This document shows, piece after piece, positions 24,695 to 34,334 of a stretch of 41,326 nucleotides of DNA. The translations under genes were made by a program, and so were the position numbers. Under the pieces are notes generated by a model. The model saw only the letters and a program-made list of their open reading frames with translations. It made no database searches and had not been told where the DNA came from. Origin of the DNA: an uncultured Pseudomonadota bacterium (GTDB lineage: Bacteria > Pseudomonadota > Alphaproteobacteria > RF32 > CAG-239); the NCBI GenBank assembly GCA_949295005.1, contig CASFJL010000023.1, forward strand, positions 1 through 41,326, written 5' to 3'. Position 1 is the first letter of the stretch, and each line of letters starts with the position of its first letter.

Positions 24695-25549
24695 CTATTT
24701 ACAACCCAGTTTTTTGGCTTCTTCAGCGGCTTTTTTAGTAATACGCTCTTCAGCTTTCGGAAATTCTTGTTTCATATTCATAAAAGCTTCACAAGCAGCA
24801 TCTTTATTATTCATTTGCACCATACTCATACCAAGTTTGAGCAAAGCATCTGCACCTTTTGTGCCATCCTTATAATTTTTATAAACTTTACCAAAAGCCA
24901 CGGCAGCCTCTTTATATTGTTCTTGAGAATAATAGACTTCCCCTAACCAAAATTGAGCGTTGCCGGCCAATTTATCTTTTGGAAAACGACGCAAAACAGA
25001 ATCAAAAGAAGCTTCAGCCTTATCATAATTTTTGGCTTTGAGATATTCCAAACCTTCTTTATAAATTTGTTCTGCATTTTTAGAAGGCATTGATGGCAAA
25101 TCAGTTCCCTTATCCACTATACCTCCGACCAAAGACTTTGGAGCATTTTCTGCAACTTTGGGCGCAAATTTTTCTTTTGGTTCTTGGATTCCGGCTCCAC
25201 TTGCTTTAATAGGCTTGCCTTCAATCATAGAAATACGCACATCCACATCACGATTAATCATATCAATACGCTCATTCATTGCCTTGAGCTGATATTCAAT
25301 TTCATCCAAGCGACCGTTGATTTTGCGCATATTTTCATCCATCTCGCCAACTCTAAGAGCCATATCAGAAGAAGAAACTGGTCCAAAATCTCCATCATTT
25401 TTCATGCGATAAGCATCTCTTTGCAAGACTCTCACTTCTTCTTTCAAAGCCTCTACATCAGCCTCCAATGCGCCAAACTGTTGAGCCTGAGCCGTTGAAC
25501 ACAAAAGGGAGAGAGAGAAAGATAAAAACAAAATTTTAGATATTTTCAT
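24695..25549 (-). CDS. cpoB: Tol-Pal system coordinator CpoB (YbgF)
   Basis: The 284-residue periplasmic protein starts with a signal peptide (MKISKILFLSFSLSLLCSTA, cleavage after AQA). An N-terminal coiled coil follows (GALEADVEALKEEVRVLQRD and after), which trimerises in E. coli. After a Pro/Lys-rich linker there are three TPR-type repeats (AEQIYKEGLEYLKAKNYDKA, GEVYYSQEQYKEAAVAFGKV, KLGMSMVQMNNKDAACEAFM). CpoB links Tol-Pal to peptidoglycan synthesis at division. It lies downstream of pal, separated by a terminator, and upstream of tilS-ftsH. GAGG precedes the ATG. Confidence 0.92.
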   Translation of the reverse strand: MKISKILFLSFSLSLLCSTAQAQQFGALEADVEALKEEVRVLQRDAYRMKNDGDFGPVSSSDMALRVGEMDENMRKINGRLDEIEYQLKAMNERIDMINRDVDVRISMIEGKPIKASGAGIQEPKEKFAPKVAENAPKSLVGGIVDKGTDLPSMPSKNAEQIYKEGLEYLKAKNYDKAEASFDSVLRRFPKDKLAGNAQFWLGEVYYSQEQYKEAAVAFGKVYKNYKDGTKGADALLKLGMSMVQMNNKDAACEAFMNMKQEFPKAEERITKKAAEEAKKLGCK

Positions 25550-25619
25550 TAAAACCTCACAAATTTTTCAAAACTTTTCTTAGGTTAAAACAAAAAACAT
25601 ATAAGCTCAAGCAATAAAA

Positions 25620-25650
25620 AAAACGTATCCCAAATTAGGATACGTTTTTA
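25620..25650 (-). terminator. rho-independent terminator of pal
   Basis: AAAACGTATCC (25620-25630) pairs with GGATACGTTTT (25638-25648), with T's following on the minus strand. It sits between pal and cpoB and would limit cpoB transcription from the pal promoter. Confidence 0.85.
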
Positions 25651-25673
25651 TCAATTTCTGGTATAACTGTTAA

Positions 25674-26141
25674 TTATTTAGAAGAAGCTTTAACAACAGT
25701 TACAGCACGACGGTTTTGAGCCCAAGCAGCTTCGTTGTTACCCAAAACAGCCGGTCTTTCTTTACCGTAAGAAATTGTAGAAATTCTATCAGCAGCTACG
25801 CCTTGAGAAATGAGGTATTGTTTAACAGCGTTGGCACGGCGTTCACCCAAAGCCAAGTTGTATTCACGAGTACCTCTGTCATCGCAGTAACCTTGAACAA
25901 TCACATTAACTTTTTTGTGATCTTTCAACCATTTTGCTTGACCGTCCAAAACATCTGCAGCTTCGCTGGAAATAGCAGAGCTATCGAATGCAAAGAAAAC
26001 TCTGTCTTCAGCATTTGCCATGAAGTCACGAGCTTCTTTAGAATCACATTCAGCACCGCCAAACAAACCACCATCAAAGCCTAAAGAAGAACAGCCTGAT
26101 AATGCAACAATTGCAAAGAATAAACTAAAAAGTTTTTTCAT
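25674..26141 (-). CDS. pal: peptidoglycan-associated lipoprotein Pal
   Basis: From ATG 26141 (GGAG eight bases upstream) it has 155 residues, with signal peptide and lipobox LSGC (MKKLFSLFFAIVALSGCSS). A short linker follows, then an OmpA-like domain carrying the peptidoglycan-binding segment VIVQGYCDDRGTREYNLALG, ERRANAVKQYL and ending NRRAVTVVKASSK. It anchors the outer membrane to the cell wall and works with TolQRAB during division. tolB is not immediately upstream; rlmH is. Its own terminator separates it from cpoB. Confidence 0.95.
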   Translation of the reverse strand: MKKLFSLFFAIVALSGCSSLGFDGGLFGGAECDSKEARDFMANAEDRVFFAFDSSAISSEAADVLDGQAKWLKDHKKVNVIVQGYCDDRGTREYNLALGERRANAVKQYLISQGVAADRISTISYGKERPAVLGNNEAAWAQNRRAVTVVKASSK

Positions 26142-26354
26142 ATTATTATCTCCATATGGGTTTAATACTTGTTTGATAACAAACACAACATCAACTTAAG
26201 CAATAAAAGTTAATTTTTCAACAACAAATAAAAAATATTCTCTGATTTTATGCTAAAAAAAACAAAATTACTTATTTCTAATATATAAAAAAACATTTTT
26301 TCAAATTTTTTTAGATAAAATTTATAAATTAAAGCTCCAAAAATTCCGATTCGG

Positions 26355-26795
26355 TTATTCTCGATGATAGGGATGATGATTAATAATGGTTTGCACCCGA
26401 TAAATTTGTTCAGATAGAACCGCCCGCATCAACATATGAGGTAAAGTGAGTCTCCCAAAAGAAAGCAACAAATCAGCCTTATCACGAGTAGATTGCAAAT
26501 GTCCGTCCGCACCGCCGATTAAAAAACAAATTTCAGACACACCGTTTAATTGCCAATTTTCAATTTTAGCAGCAAGTTCCAAACTTTTTATATTTTCACC
26601 ACGTTCATCTAAAACTATCACCTTTGCACCGTTAGGGATATTCTCTTGCAAAAACTTAGCTTCATCAACTTGGTCAGAATTGTCTTTTTCTTTAATAATC
26701 ACATTCCATGAAGAACGCTTTACATACTCTGCAATAATTTGTGCTTCGGGTGAATTTTTTTTGCATTTACCAATTGCTAAAATTGTAACTTTCAT
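26355..26795 (-). CDS. rlmH: 23S rRNA pseudouridine-1915 N3-methyltransferase RlmH
   Basis: The 146-residue SPOUT methyltransferase acts on helix 69 of 23S rRNA in assembled ribosomes. Typical segments are MKVTILAIGK at the start, VIVLDERGE, the SAM-binding knot CFLIGGADGH, and the end LPHMLMRAVLSEQIYRVQTI then HHPYHRE. Length is near that of E. coli RlmH (155). GGAAGG precedes the ATG. In most bacteria it follows rsfS, as here, but a terminator hairpin lies between the two, so it may have its own promoter. The spacer to pal (26142-26354) holds nothing else I can support. Confidence 0.96.
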   Translation of the reverse strand: MKVTILAIGKCKKNSPEAQIIAEYVKRSSWNVIIKEKDNSDQVDEAKFLQENIPNGAKVIVLDERGENIKSLELAAKIENWQLNGVSEICFLIGGADGHLQSTRDKADLLLSFGRLTLPHMLMRAVLSEQIYRVQTIINHHPYHRE

Positions 26796-26892
26796 CTGTT
26801 TCCTTCCTTAACTTTTTTAGAAAACATAATCATAAATATATAATTAATACAAATATAAATTTGTTTTAGCACTTTTTCATTTATTAAATTAA

Positions 26893-26922
26893 AAAAAGCT
26901 GAGTTTGAAAACTCAGCTTTTT
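26893..26922 (-). terminator. rho-independent terminator of rsfS
   Basis: AAAAAGCTGAGT (26893-26904) pairs with ACTCAGCTTTTT (26911-26922) around a six-base loop, with T's on the minus strand. Its first base pair touches the rsfS stop codon (26922-26924). Confidence 0.85.
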
Positions 26923-27380
26923 TATGATTCGAACGTAACACTACCTGCGTAAGCAGGTAGATGTAGACATACCTGCCCAGCCGTTAGGCTTGCGAAGCCT
27001 TTGGGCAGGGCGAACGTCTTCAAAGTTCCGATAGAAGCCCACATTTTTTCCAAATTATAAAACTCTCTGACTTCGGGCTTAAAGATGTGAACAATCACAT
27101 CAAAAGCATCAATCAGAACCCAATCAGCTTTTTCTTCACCTTCGGCCATAGACAAATAACCGGCAGCTTTAAGTTTTTCTTGCACTTTCTCAGCCAAAGA
27201 AGCCACATGGCGTTGTGATGTTCCACTGGCAATCACCATCTGATTTGCAATTGAAGATTTTCCCTGCAAATCAATAAGCACCATATTCTCAGCTTTTCCC
27301 TCATCTAAAGTATCAAGAACAATTTTCAAAATTTCTGCAGCTTCTTGTTCTGAGGTTTGCTTTTTATTTTTTTTAATCAA
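26922..27380 (-). CDS. rsfS: ribosome silencing factor RsfS with repeat-derived C terminus
   Basis: The 152-residue product has the normal RsfS core at residues 11-117: EILKIVLDTLDEGKAENMVL, VIASGTSQRHVASLAEKVQE and FDVIVHIFKPEVREFYNLEK. RsfS binds ribosomal protein L14 and blocks subunit joining in starvation. Homologues usually end a few residues after YNLEKMW. Here a further 35 or so residues (IGTLKTFALPKGFASLTAGQ and after) are encoded by a palindromic DNA element (26930-27017). The start is a TTG supported by AGGAG seven bases upstream; no earlier ATG exists. It follows obgE by 19 bases, and the terminator lies directly at the stop codon. Confidence 0.93.
   Translation of the reverse strand: MIKKNKKQTSEQEAAEILKIVLDTLDEGKAENMVLIDLQGKSSIANQMVIASGTSQRHVASLAEKVQEKLKAAGYLSMAEGEEKADWVLIDAFDVIVHIFKPEVREFYNLEKMWASIGTLKTFALPKGFASLTAGQVCLHLPAYAGSVTFES
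26930..27017. repeat. palindromic element inserted in the 3' end of rsfS
   Basis: Two strong stem-loops lie in tandem. CTACCTGC-GTAA-GCAGGTAG is at 26941-26960. A nested hairpin has the outer arms CCTGCCCA (26972-26979) and TGGGCAGG (27002-27009) and the inner arms AGGCTT-GCG-AAGCCT (26986-27000). The block is bounded by the direct repeat CGAACGT (26930-26936 and 27011-27017), which looks like a target-site duplication. It is GC-richer than the gene around it and stays open in the rsfS frame. It resembles in principle the Rickettsia palindromic elements, but shares no sequence I recognise with them. Confidence 0.7.
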
Positions 27381-27399
27381 ATCTCTACTCCTTGCATAA

Positions 27400-28793
<1,394 letters not shown>

Positions 28794-28813
28794 GACTTAA
28801 TACTCCCTTAACC

Positions 28814-29116
28814 TTATTTGCCACAAACATCAGTAATTTTTACTAATGTAATTTGTTGTCTGTGACCATTTTTACGACGATAATTTTGTCTTCTTTTCTT
28901 TTTGAAAACAATTACTTTAGCGTCTTTAGCTTGTTTTAAAACGGTAGCTTTAACAGAAGCACCTGCAACCAACGGAGTTCCGATAGTTTCGCCGCAAGCC
29001 AAAACTTCATTAAATACAACTTCGCTACCTTCATTACCGGCGATTTTTTCAATTTTAATAACATCACCAGATGCTACTTTATATTGTTTTCCGCCTGTTC
29101 TAATTACTGCGTACAT
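28814..29116 (-). CDS. rplU: 50S ribosomal protein L21
   Basis: The 100-residue protein matches L21: [20 protein letters not shown], then the C-terminal [20 protein letters not shown], the RNA-binding signature. It binds 23S rRNA domains I/V early in assembly. It is first in the rplU-rpmA-obgE unit and has a strong promoter and AGGTGA as ribosome binding site. Confidence 0.98.
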   Translation of the reverse strand: MYAVIRTGGKQYKVASGDVIKIEKIAGNEGSEVVFNEVLACGETIGTPLVAGASVKATVLKQAKDAKVIVFKKKRRQNYRRKNGHRQQITLVKITDVCGK

Positions 29117-29163
29117 TTTTATTCACCTAATTTTACAATTTTAAACATAAAACGTTGCTTTGC

Positions 29164-29191
29164 AATATACATAAGTTTTTTTTGCTGTCAA
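29164..29191 (-). promoter_or_regulatory. promoter of rplU-rpmA(-obgE)
   Basis: On the minus strand a perfect TTGACA (29186-29191) and TATATT (29164-29169, five of six) are separated by 16 bases. They lie 48 bases before the rplU start codon. Confidence 0.75.
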
Positions 29192-29241
29192 GTCATAATA
29201 TCCAAAAAAAGTAATTAAACTTATTTTTGCAGACCGTTTTA

Positions 29242-29703
29242 TTATTTTTTATTCAAGATTCTATATAATTCTGGACGGACGAAGCGCCCTTGCCAAATTC
29301 CTTTTTTATGTTTTTTGGCATCTTTTTCTGCTTGATTATACTCACTTGTATAGCGTTTATACGCTATTGCCCAACCATTTTCAACCATTTTTTTATTAAT
29401 ATTTTGTCCTTTTGCATAGCACACGCTGACCAATCGTTTATATCTATCCACAACAAGGGTCTGACAGCTTACATTTTCATCAAGCAAATTTTCAAGAGCT
29501 TTCTTAGCCAAAATACCGCATGAATATTTTTGATTTTTTGCATCAAAACAATATTGTTTATATTCTGGCGCATCGATTCCTGATAATCTGATTTCTTGAT
29601 TATTTAGTATCAAGCTATCACCATCTATCACTTTTACTTTTGCATCAGCTTTTGCTACAAAAAAAATATGAAAAGCTAAAAACCAACAAATATATCTATG
29701 CAT
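29242..29703 (-). CDS. secreted thermonuclease-like (SNase) nuclease
   Basis: The 153-residue protein has a signal peptide (MHRYICWFLAFHIFFVAKAD, cleavage near AKADA) and one staphylococcal-nuclease domain. The catalytic residues have their usual setting: VKVIDGDSL with the calcium-binding Asp, IRLSGIDAPE with Arg and the metal-site Asp followed by Glu, and DRYKRLVSVCY with the second Arg. It should be exported to the periplasm or outside and cleave DNA or RNA, perhaps for nucleotide scavenging or predator and phage DNA removal. It is a single gene, divergent from the lipoprotein at 29853. Confidence 0.9.
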   Translation of the reverse strand: MHRYICWFLAFHIFFVAKADAKVKVIDGDSLILNNQEIRLSGIDAPEYKQYCFDAKNQKYSCGILAKKALENLLDENVSCQTLVVDRYKRLVSVCYAKGQNINKKMVENGWAIAYKRYTSEYNQAEKDAKKHKKGIWQGRFVRPELYRILNKK

Positions 29704-29733
29704 ATTTTATTTCCAAACATATAAACTAAAAAA

Positions 29734-29761
29734 AGTTTAAAAGAATACAAATAAGTTTCAA
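29734..29761 (-). promoter_or_regulatory. candidate promoter of the secreted nuclease
   Basis: On the minus strand TTGAAA (29756-29761) and TAAACT (29734-29739) are separated by 16 bases, 30 bases before the start codon. Confidence 0.4.
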
Positions 29762-29795
29762 CAATTAAATTCGTTTGATAAATATAAAAAAAACT

Positions 29796-29823
29796 TTGTT
29801 ATCTCAGTTTATTCAGATAATAT
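29796..29823 (+). promoter_or_regulatory. candidate promoter of the lipoprotein gene
   Basis: TTGTTA (29796-29801) and TAATAT (29818-29823) are separated by 16 bases, 29 bases before the GTG start. Match to consensus is moderate. Confidence 0.4.
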
Positions 29824-29852
29824 ATAAAAAAAATTAAGATAAGGATAGAATT

Positions 29853-30707
29853 GTGTTAAGAAAAGGTTTTACCGCAACTTTGCTTTTAAGCTTATCGGTT
29901 TTAGGAGCATGTAATTTACGTTATATCAGCTTTAATGATGTGATAAATAGCAAGTTTACAACATCTACACAGGTTGAAAACACACCGTTAAGAGAAGCAA
30001 GTTCTGTTGTTGTTTGTCGGAGCAAACAATGCGCGCCGGCTAAATTATCTATGTCCAGTGAATATATATACAACAGTTTGCTCCACCTTTTTGAAAACAA
30101 CAATCATAAAAAAATGCTTGTTTGCCAAGCAAACCCTTCTTCAAAAACTTGCCTAGAAAATTATATCACACTTCCAATTAAAGTTGGTATCACTCCGGCA
30201 TATATGTACATCGATTCTGTTAAAATCACTGATGTTATCATCAACAAAGGAAGCAACACGCTTAACCTGATTCTCAATTATAACATCAGCTATAACGGTC
30301 AAACTCCCGATTGCACAGCCGCTCAATCCATTCTTTATGTACGCAACATAAACCACATTTTGCTTGAAGATTCCGGCTATAATTGCAAAATGACAACAAT
30401 CGGCAGTACAAATGTAAAAACAATTTTTGTCATTGATTATGTTGATTTAGATTATGGATATATCGGCGGATATTATTCATTGGGGCTTTCTGGTCCTGCT
30501 TATGGTGGAGGAACCGGATATATGTTATTAAGACTACCCAAAAATGCCTACCCGTTATCTCCGGTTTTGTCTACTCCCAAAAAACAAAATGCAAAATCAA
30601 ATACAACAAATGGCTTGGAAATGAAAATGGAAGTTCCTGTTGATACCCAACAAGGCGTTGAAGAAGAAACTGTTCAAGTCTTTCCTATTTCCAAAAAGTC
30701 AAACTAA
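29853..30707 (+). CDS. putative lipoprotein, unknown function
   Basis: The 284-residue protein starts at GTG 29853, with AAGGA seven bases upstream. The signal peptide ends in the lipobox LGAC with the modified Cys at residue 20. The mature part has five or more cysteines in the middle (VCRSKQCAP, LVCQANPSSKTCLENY, TPDCTAAQ, YNCKM), probably in disulfides. A Gly/Tyr-rich stretch follows (DYGYIGGYYSLGLSGPAYGG) and a charged tail. This fits a beta-rich envelope protein. I do not recognise a family. It has its own promoter and shares a terminator with the convergent acidic protein. Confidence 0.7.
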   Translation: MLRKGFTATLLLSLSVLGACNLRYISFNDVINSKFTTSTQVENTPLREASSVVVCRSKQCAPAKLSMSSEYIYNSLLHLFENNNHKKMLVCQANPSSKTCLENYITLPIKVGITPAYMYIDSVKITDVIINKGSNTLNLILNYNISYNGQTPDCTAAQSILYVRNINHILLEDSGYNCKMTTIGSTNVKTIFVIDYVDLDYGYIGGYYSLGLSGPAYGGGTGYMLLRLPKNAYPLSPVLSTPKKQNAKSNTTNGLEMKMEVPVDTQQGVEEETVQVFPISKKSN

Positions 30708-30737
30708 AAAAAAGCAGCCTGCAGGCTGCTTTTTTTT
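30706..30737. terminator. perfectly palindromic bidirectional terminator
   Basis: Bases 30706-30737 form a 32-base perfect palindrome: eight A's, GCAGCCTGCAGGCTGC, then eight T's. It overlaps the stop codons of both convergent genes. Confidence 0.85.
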
Positions 30738-32742
30738 AACTGTAAAAATAATATTGAGCCTCTTCATAAATAACTATTCTATCAACATTTCTAAATATTA
30801 ATGTTTTTTGCCCATAAGACAAAATACCACCATTTGCAGGCAATTTTCCAAAACGTGTCTGATATTCTCTTAAATCTCTAAGATTCATATTAATTCCATT
30901 ATCAAAAGACACGTTCCATCCATAAGAAGATGTTCCGACATTGACATGAATGGCATGCATATCCTCATTACCGATAAATTCACCTGAATTTGAATGCGCA
31001 TCAAATTCAAAATATTTATCATGGAAAGATCCGCTATACCATTTAGATATCTTGTACTGCAATTTTTCAGCATCAACCTCTTCCATATCGGCATGCGGCA
31101 AAATAATTTTTGCAACATTTGCAAAAAAGAGCAGACTACCATTCGGTCCGGCTAATATTCCAGAATATGGCTGTAACATTTTAATAACTTTTCCGGCAAA
31201 ATTTTGCAAAGACACTACAACGAAATTGCTAAAGAACACAGCATCATTTTTAGCAAAATCACCACATATACAATTTCCGTTTACAGCCACACAAGTATCT
31301 GATGTATTTAATATTTTTAAATTATCTTCATTAAAGAAATCTACCTGTTTAACACCATTTTGTACCAAAGATGCAAAATAATTCAATTGTGGATTAACTT
31401 TTTCAATAAAAGAAACTCTTTGAGAAAGGGGTGAAACTTCTTGAGAAAATAAAATCAAATTCCATTGAGATAATTCCTGATGTTCAAAATCTATCTCATC
31501 AACAATCAAAACGTCTAAATTTTCTGTACCGCAAAAATTCTGTATTCCCATATTTTTGCTGATTATCTTTGCATGTAATAGACTTTCTTCATACTCATTT
31601 TTTTCCAAATTTTCAATTTCAGGATATTCTAAATTCGGAGAAATATTTGTTTCCTCATTTAAGGTGTTTTTTTGAATAGACAAATCATTTTCAGCATCTT
31701 GCCCTGCAAATTCATCATCTGAATTTTCAGTAAAATTCATTACAAAATTCTCTTGAGTGGCAACATTTTCATGAATTCCTTTAGGTTCAGTTTGCTCTTC
31801 ATACTCAACGGTATTATATGTTTCGGTATTATAATTTTCTTTTGTATCAGAAACAGATTGTTCCTCTACGTCTTGCGCCCTATTATCTTCATTAAACACA
31901 TTTTCCGGTTCTTCATAATCAGGAGCGGCAGTTACATCTACAAAAGAAATTTCTTCCGTATCTGAAAGTGTTTCATTAACATTTGTTGGTAAAATTTCTT
32001 CTTCAACTTGATAAACATTTCCGTCATCTATCACATCTGAAACCAATTCATCTGAATGAGGCTCCTCATTTTCTTTTGAAATAGGTTGAACAGGTTCATT
32101 TAACAATTCATCTAAAGAAACATTATTTTCAAAATCAAATTCATCATTTTCATTCAAAGCAGAGGAAGATGCATCAATAACATTATTTTCCAAATCAGCA
32201 ACATCAACATTGCTTGAAGGATTAATACTATCAAAAAAACCTAACCCTTTACCGGAATTATCGAGCACCTCAACTTTTTCATTATCTACCTTTGCTTCCA
32301 AAAACTCTTCATTAGGTTTGTTTGCTTCAAAAAAAGAAAAATCATCATTATCTTCATTAACAAAATTTATATTCTGACTTTCTGCCGAAACATCTACCTG
32401 AGAAATATCAACAAAATTATTTTCATCTGAAGAATTCTTTGGTTCTTGCAAAAAAGACGGAAACGGAGCTTCAGATTTTTCTTCATAATCAGCTTCTATA
32501 TGTTGAGCCTGATGAATAGAGTTTTTAATATCATCAGCAGAAGCTAAATCTTCATCAACAAAAAAATTATTTTGGTTATTATTCAATACATCAATTTCAG
32601 AAGGATTAGAGATTTGGTTTCCCATTTCATCCACATATTCGTACTCATAACCTTCCGGTAATTCTTGTCCTTCTTCCAATTCTACATACTCATATTCCAC
32701 ATTTTCTTCAGAATTTGTTGGATTTTGCATCAATTCAACCAT
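30736..32742 (-). CDS. large acidic low-complexity protein with folded C-terminal domain
   Basis: From ATG 32742 (GAGGTG seven bases upstream) it has 668 residues. The first 400 or so are extremely acidic and Asn/Ser-rich, surely disordered, and open with two YEY-type motifs (EYEYVELEEGQELPEGYEYE). From about residue 400 the composition changes to a normal folded domain (GTENLDVLIVDEIDFEHQEL, GKVIKMLQPYSGILAGPNGS, the end RNVDRIVIYEEAQYYFYS). No signal peptide or membrane helix is seen. I do not recognise the C-terminal domain. An acidic, flexible protein of this kind could be a scaffold or polar organiser, but nothing shows that directly. It is a single gene. Confidence 0.75.
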   Translation of the reverse strand: MVELMQNPTNSEENVEYEYVELEEGQELPEGYEYEYVDEMGNQISNPSEIDVLNNNQNNFFVDEDLASADDIKNSIHQAQHIEADYEEKSEAPFPSFLQEPKNSSDENNFVDISQVDVSAESQNINFVNEDNDDFSFFEANKPNEEFLEAKVDNEKVEVLDNSGKGLGFFDSINPSSNVDVADLENNVIDASSSALNENDEFDFENNVSLDELLNEPVQPISKENEEPHSDELVSDVIDDGNVYQVEEEILPTNVNETLSDTEEISFVDVTAAPDYEEPENVFNEDNRAQDVEEQSVSDTKENYNTETYNTVEYEEQTEPKGIHENVATQENFVMNFTENSDDEFAGQDAENDLSIQKNTLNEETNISPNLEYPEIENLEKNEYEESLLHAKIISKNMGIQNFCGTENLDVLIVDEIDFEHQELSQWNLILFSQEVSPLSQRVSFIEKVNPQLNYFASLVQNGVKQVDFFNEDNLKILNTSDTCVAVNGNCICGDFAKNDAVFFSNFVVVSLQNFAGKVIKMLQPYSGILAGPNGSLLFFANVAKIILPHADMEEVDAEKLQYKISKWYSGSFHDKYFEFDAHSNSGEFIGNEDMHAIHVNVGTSSYGWNVSFDNGINMNLRDLREYQTRFGKLPANGGILSYGQKTLIFRNVDRIVIYEEAQYYFYS

Positions 32743-32808
32743 CAATCACCTCAACTGAAATTAATAATACTGAAATTATACATGAAAGAGTCTTAAAATC
32801 CATTTAAC

Positions 32809-32850
32809 AAAACAAAAAGCAGAATTTTTACAAATTCTGCTTTTTGTTTT
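32809..32850 (-). terminator. rho-independent terminator of the two-component operon
   Basis: A 19-pair perfect stem, AAAACAAAAAGCAGAATTT (32809-32827) with AAATTCTGCTTTTTGTTTT (32832-32850), has a four-base loop. It lies downstream of the sensor kinase on the minus strand. The A/T-rich outer stem would supply the U tract. Confidence 0.7.
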
Positions 32851-32943
32851 GAAATAACAGCCACCTAAACAAAATTCAGATTAATTTATCTGATTCCAAG
32901 AATTTATGATAAATAAAAACCCAGAAACTTTCGTAAAGGTGTC

Positions 32944-34302
32944 TTATAAGGGAATAGAAATCAAAACTCTAAGACCGCCCATTGGACTATCAGACAAATC
33001 TATTTTTCCACCATGAGACGTAATCACATCTTTGGCAATAGACAAGCCAAGCCCAACACCTCCGGTTTCTTTATTTCTGGATTCATCCAAGCGATAAAAG
33101 GCCTTGAACACATCTTCTCTTTTATCAGCAGGAATTCCCGGCCCATCATCATCAACCGTAATTTCCATTTTGTTATTATTGCTCTCCAACTTAACAGCAA
33201 TTGTTTTGCCATAACGAAAAGCATTGGAAATAATGTTAGTCAAAGCTCTTTTCAAGGCTTGTTCACGCCCTTGAATAGCACTTACTTGATCATTGGTAGA
33301 ATAGCGTATCATAGCTTGAGTATTACGAAATTTATTAATAATACTCAAAATCATCTCATTCATATCAACAAAAGTAGCTTTTTCACTACCTTCACCGCTG
33401 ACAAAAGCCAAATAACCATCAAGCATTTTTTCCATTTCATCAATATCAGCCAAAAAGTCTTTTTTGTCTTCACCTTCAGGCATCATAGAGCTTTGAAGTT
33501 TCATACGTGTTAAAGGCGTTCTCAAATCATGAGAAACACCGGCCAACATTTGCGTTCTTTCACTAATTTGACGATTAATACGTTCTTTCATTTTGATAAA
33601 AGCAATAGCGGCTTTTCTCACTTCGGAAGACCCATAGGGTTTGAAATCTTTATTATCAATACCTTTACCAAAATCTTCAGCCACCTGAGCCAACTCAGCA
33701 ATGGAACGAACCTGAATACGCAAGAACAATACGGCAACCAAGAAAAGAAGAGCCGAAGTACCAATCATCCAAAGCACAAAACCAAAGATTGAGCTACTGA
33801 AAATATTTTTGGAAGAAGTCTGAAACTGATAAAGGCCGTTAGGTTTATCAATCAAGACCATCAAATCTTTATCACCTCTTCCCATATAAATTGAAGTAAT
33901 AGCATCAGGAAATTCAGCTCTTAAAGAATCTTCCAAAAAACCGGTAATCATACGATTATTACGGCTGGCTTTGTTCATAATATTGTGTTTTTGCTTATTA
34001 TTATAATAGTTATATTGGAAGTCAAAATTTTTCAGAGCCAAAGCCTGAATATCTTTCAACTTATTAGGAGTTTTCTCTGTCAGTTCAATAACAAATGCCA
34101 TATCTGAAGTCAAATTAGTAGACAAACGCTTGCCAACTCGTCCCCAGCTTCCGTCAAAGAAAGCGATAATAGAAACCACTTGCACCACAATCAGTGGAAT
34201 AAAAATCAAAAGCATTGTTCTAAAAAACAATGTTTTTGGCATAAATTTTAATTTTAAATAGCGTAACGCACCGTCAACTTTTTTAGGAAACTTAATATGC
34301 AT
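32944..34302 (-). CDS. EnvZ-type sensor histidine kinase
   Basis: The 452-residue inner-membrane kinase has two membrane helices (LIFIPLIVVQVVSIIAFF, around 30-50; SIFGFVLWMIGTSALLFLVA, around 175-195) around a periplasmic domain. A HAMP region follows (LRIQVRSIAELAQVAEDFG), then the phosphoacceptor box GVSHDLRTPLTRMKLQ, the N box NIISNAFRYG, and the G boxes DDDGPGIP and GGVGLGLSIAKDVI. The H-box RTPLTRM is typical of EnvZ. It should phosphorylate the response regulator encoded 32 bases upstream. In alphaproteobacteria this pair often controls envelope or osmotic genes; the signal here is unknown. Confidence 0.93.
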   Translation of the reverse strand: MHIKFPKKVDGALRYLKLKFMPKTLFFRTMLLIFIPLIVVQVVSIIAFFDGSWGRVGKRLSTNLTSDMAFVIELTEKTPNKLKDIQALALKNFDFQYNYYNNKQKHNIMNKASRNNRMITGFLEDSLRAEFPDAITSIYMGRGDKDLMVLIDKPNGLYQFQTSSKNIFSSSIFGFVLWMIGTSALLFLVAVLFLRIQVRSIAELAQVAEDFGKGIDNKDFKPYGSSEVRKAAIAFIKMKERINRQISERTQMLAGVSHDLRTPLTRMKLQSSMMPEGEDKKDFLADIDEMEKMLDGYLAFVSGEGSEKATFVDMNEMILSIINKFRNTQAMIRYSTNDQVSAIQGREQALKRALTNIISNAFRYGKTIAVKLESNNNKMEITVDDDGPGIPADKREDVFKAFYRLDESRNKETGGVGLGLSIAKDVITSHGGKIDLSDSPMGGLRVLISIPL

Positions 34303-34334
34303 AAACTTCTCCTTAAAAAAAATAAAAATACCAA

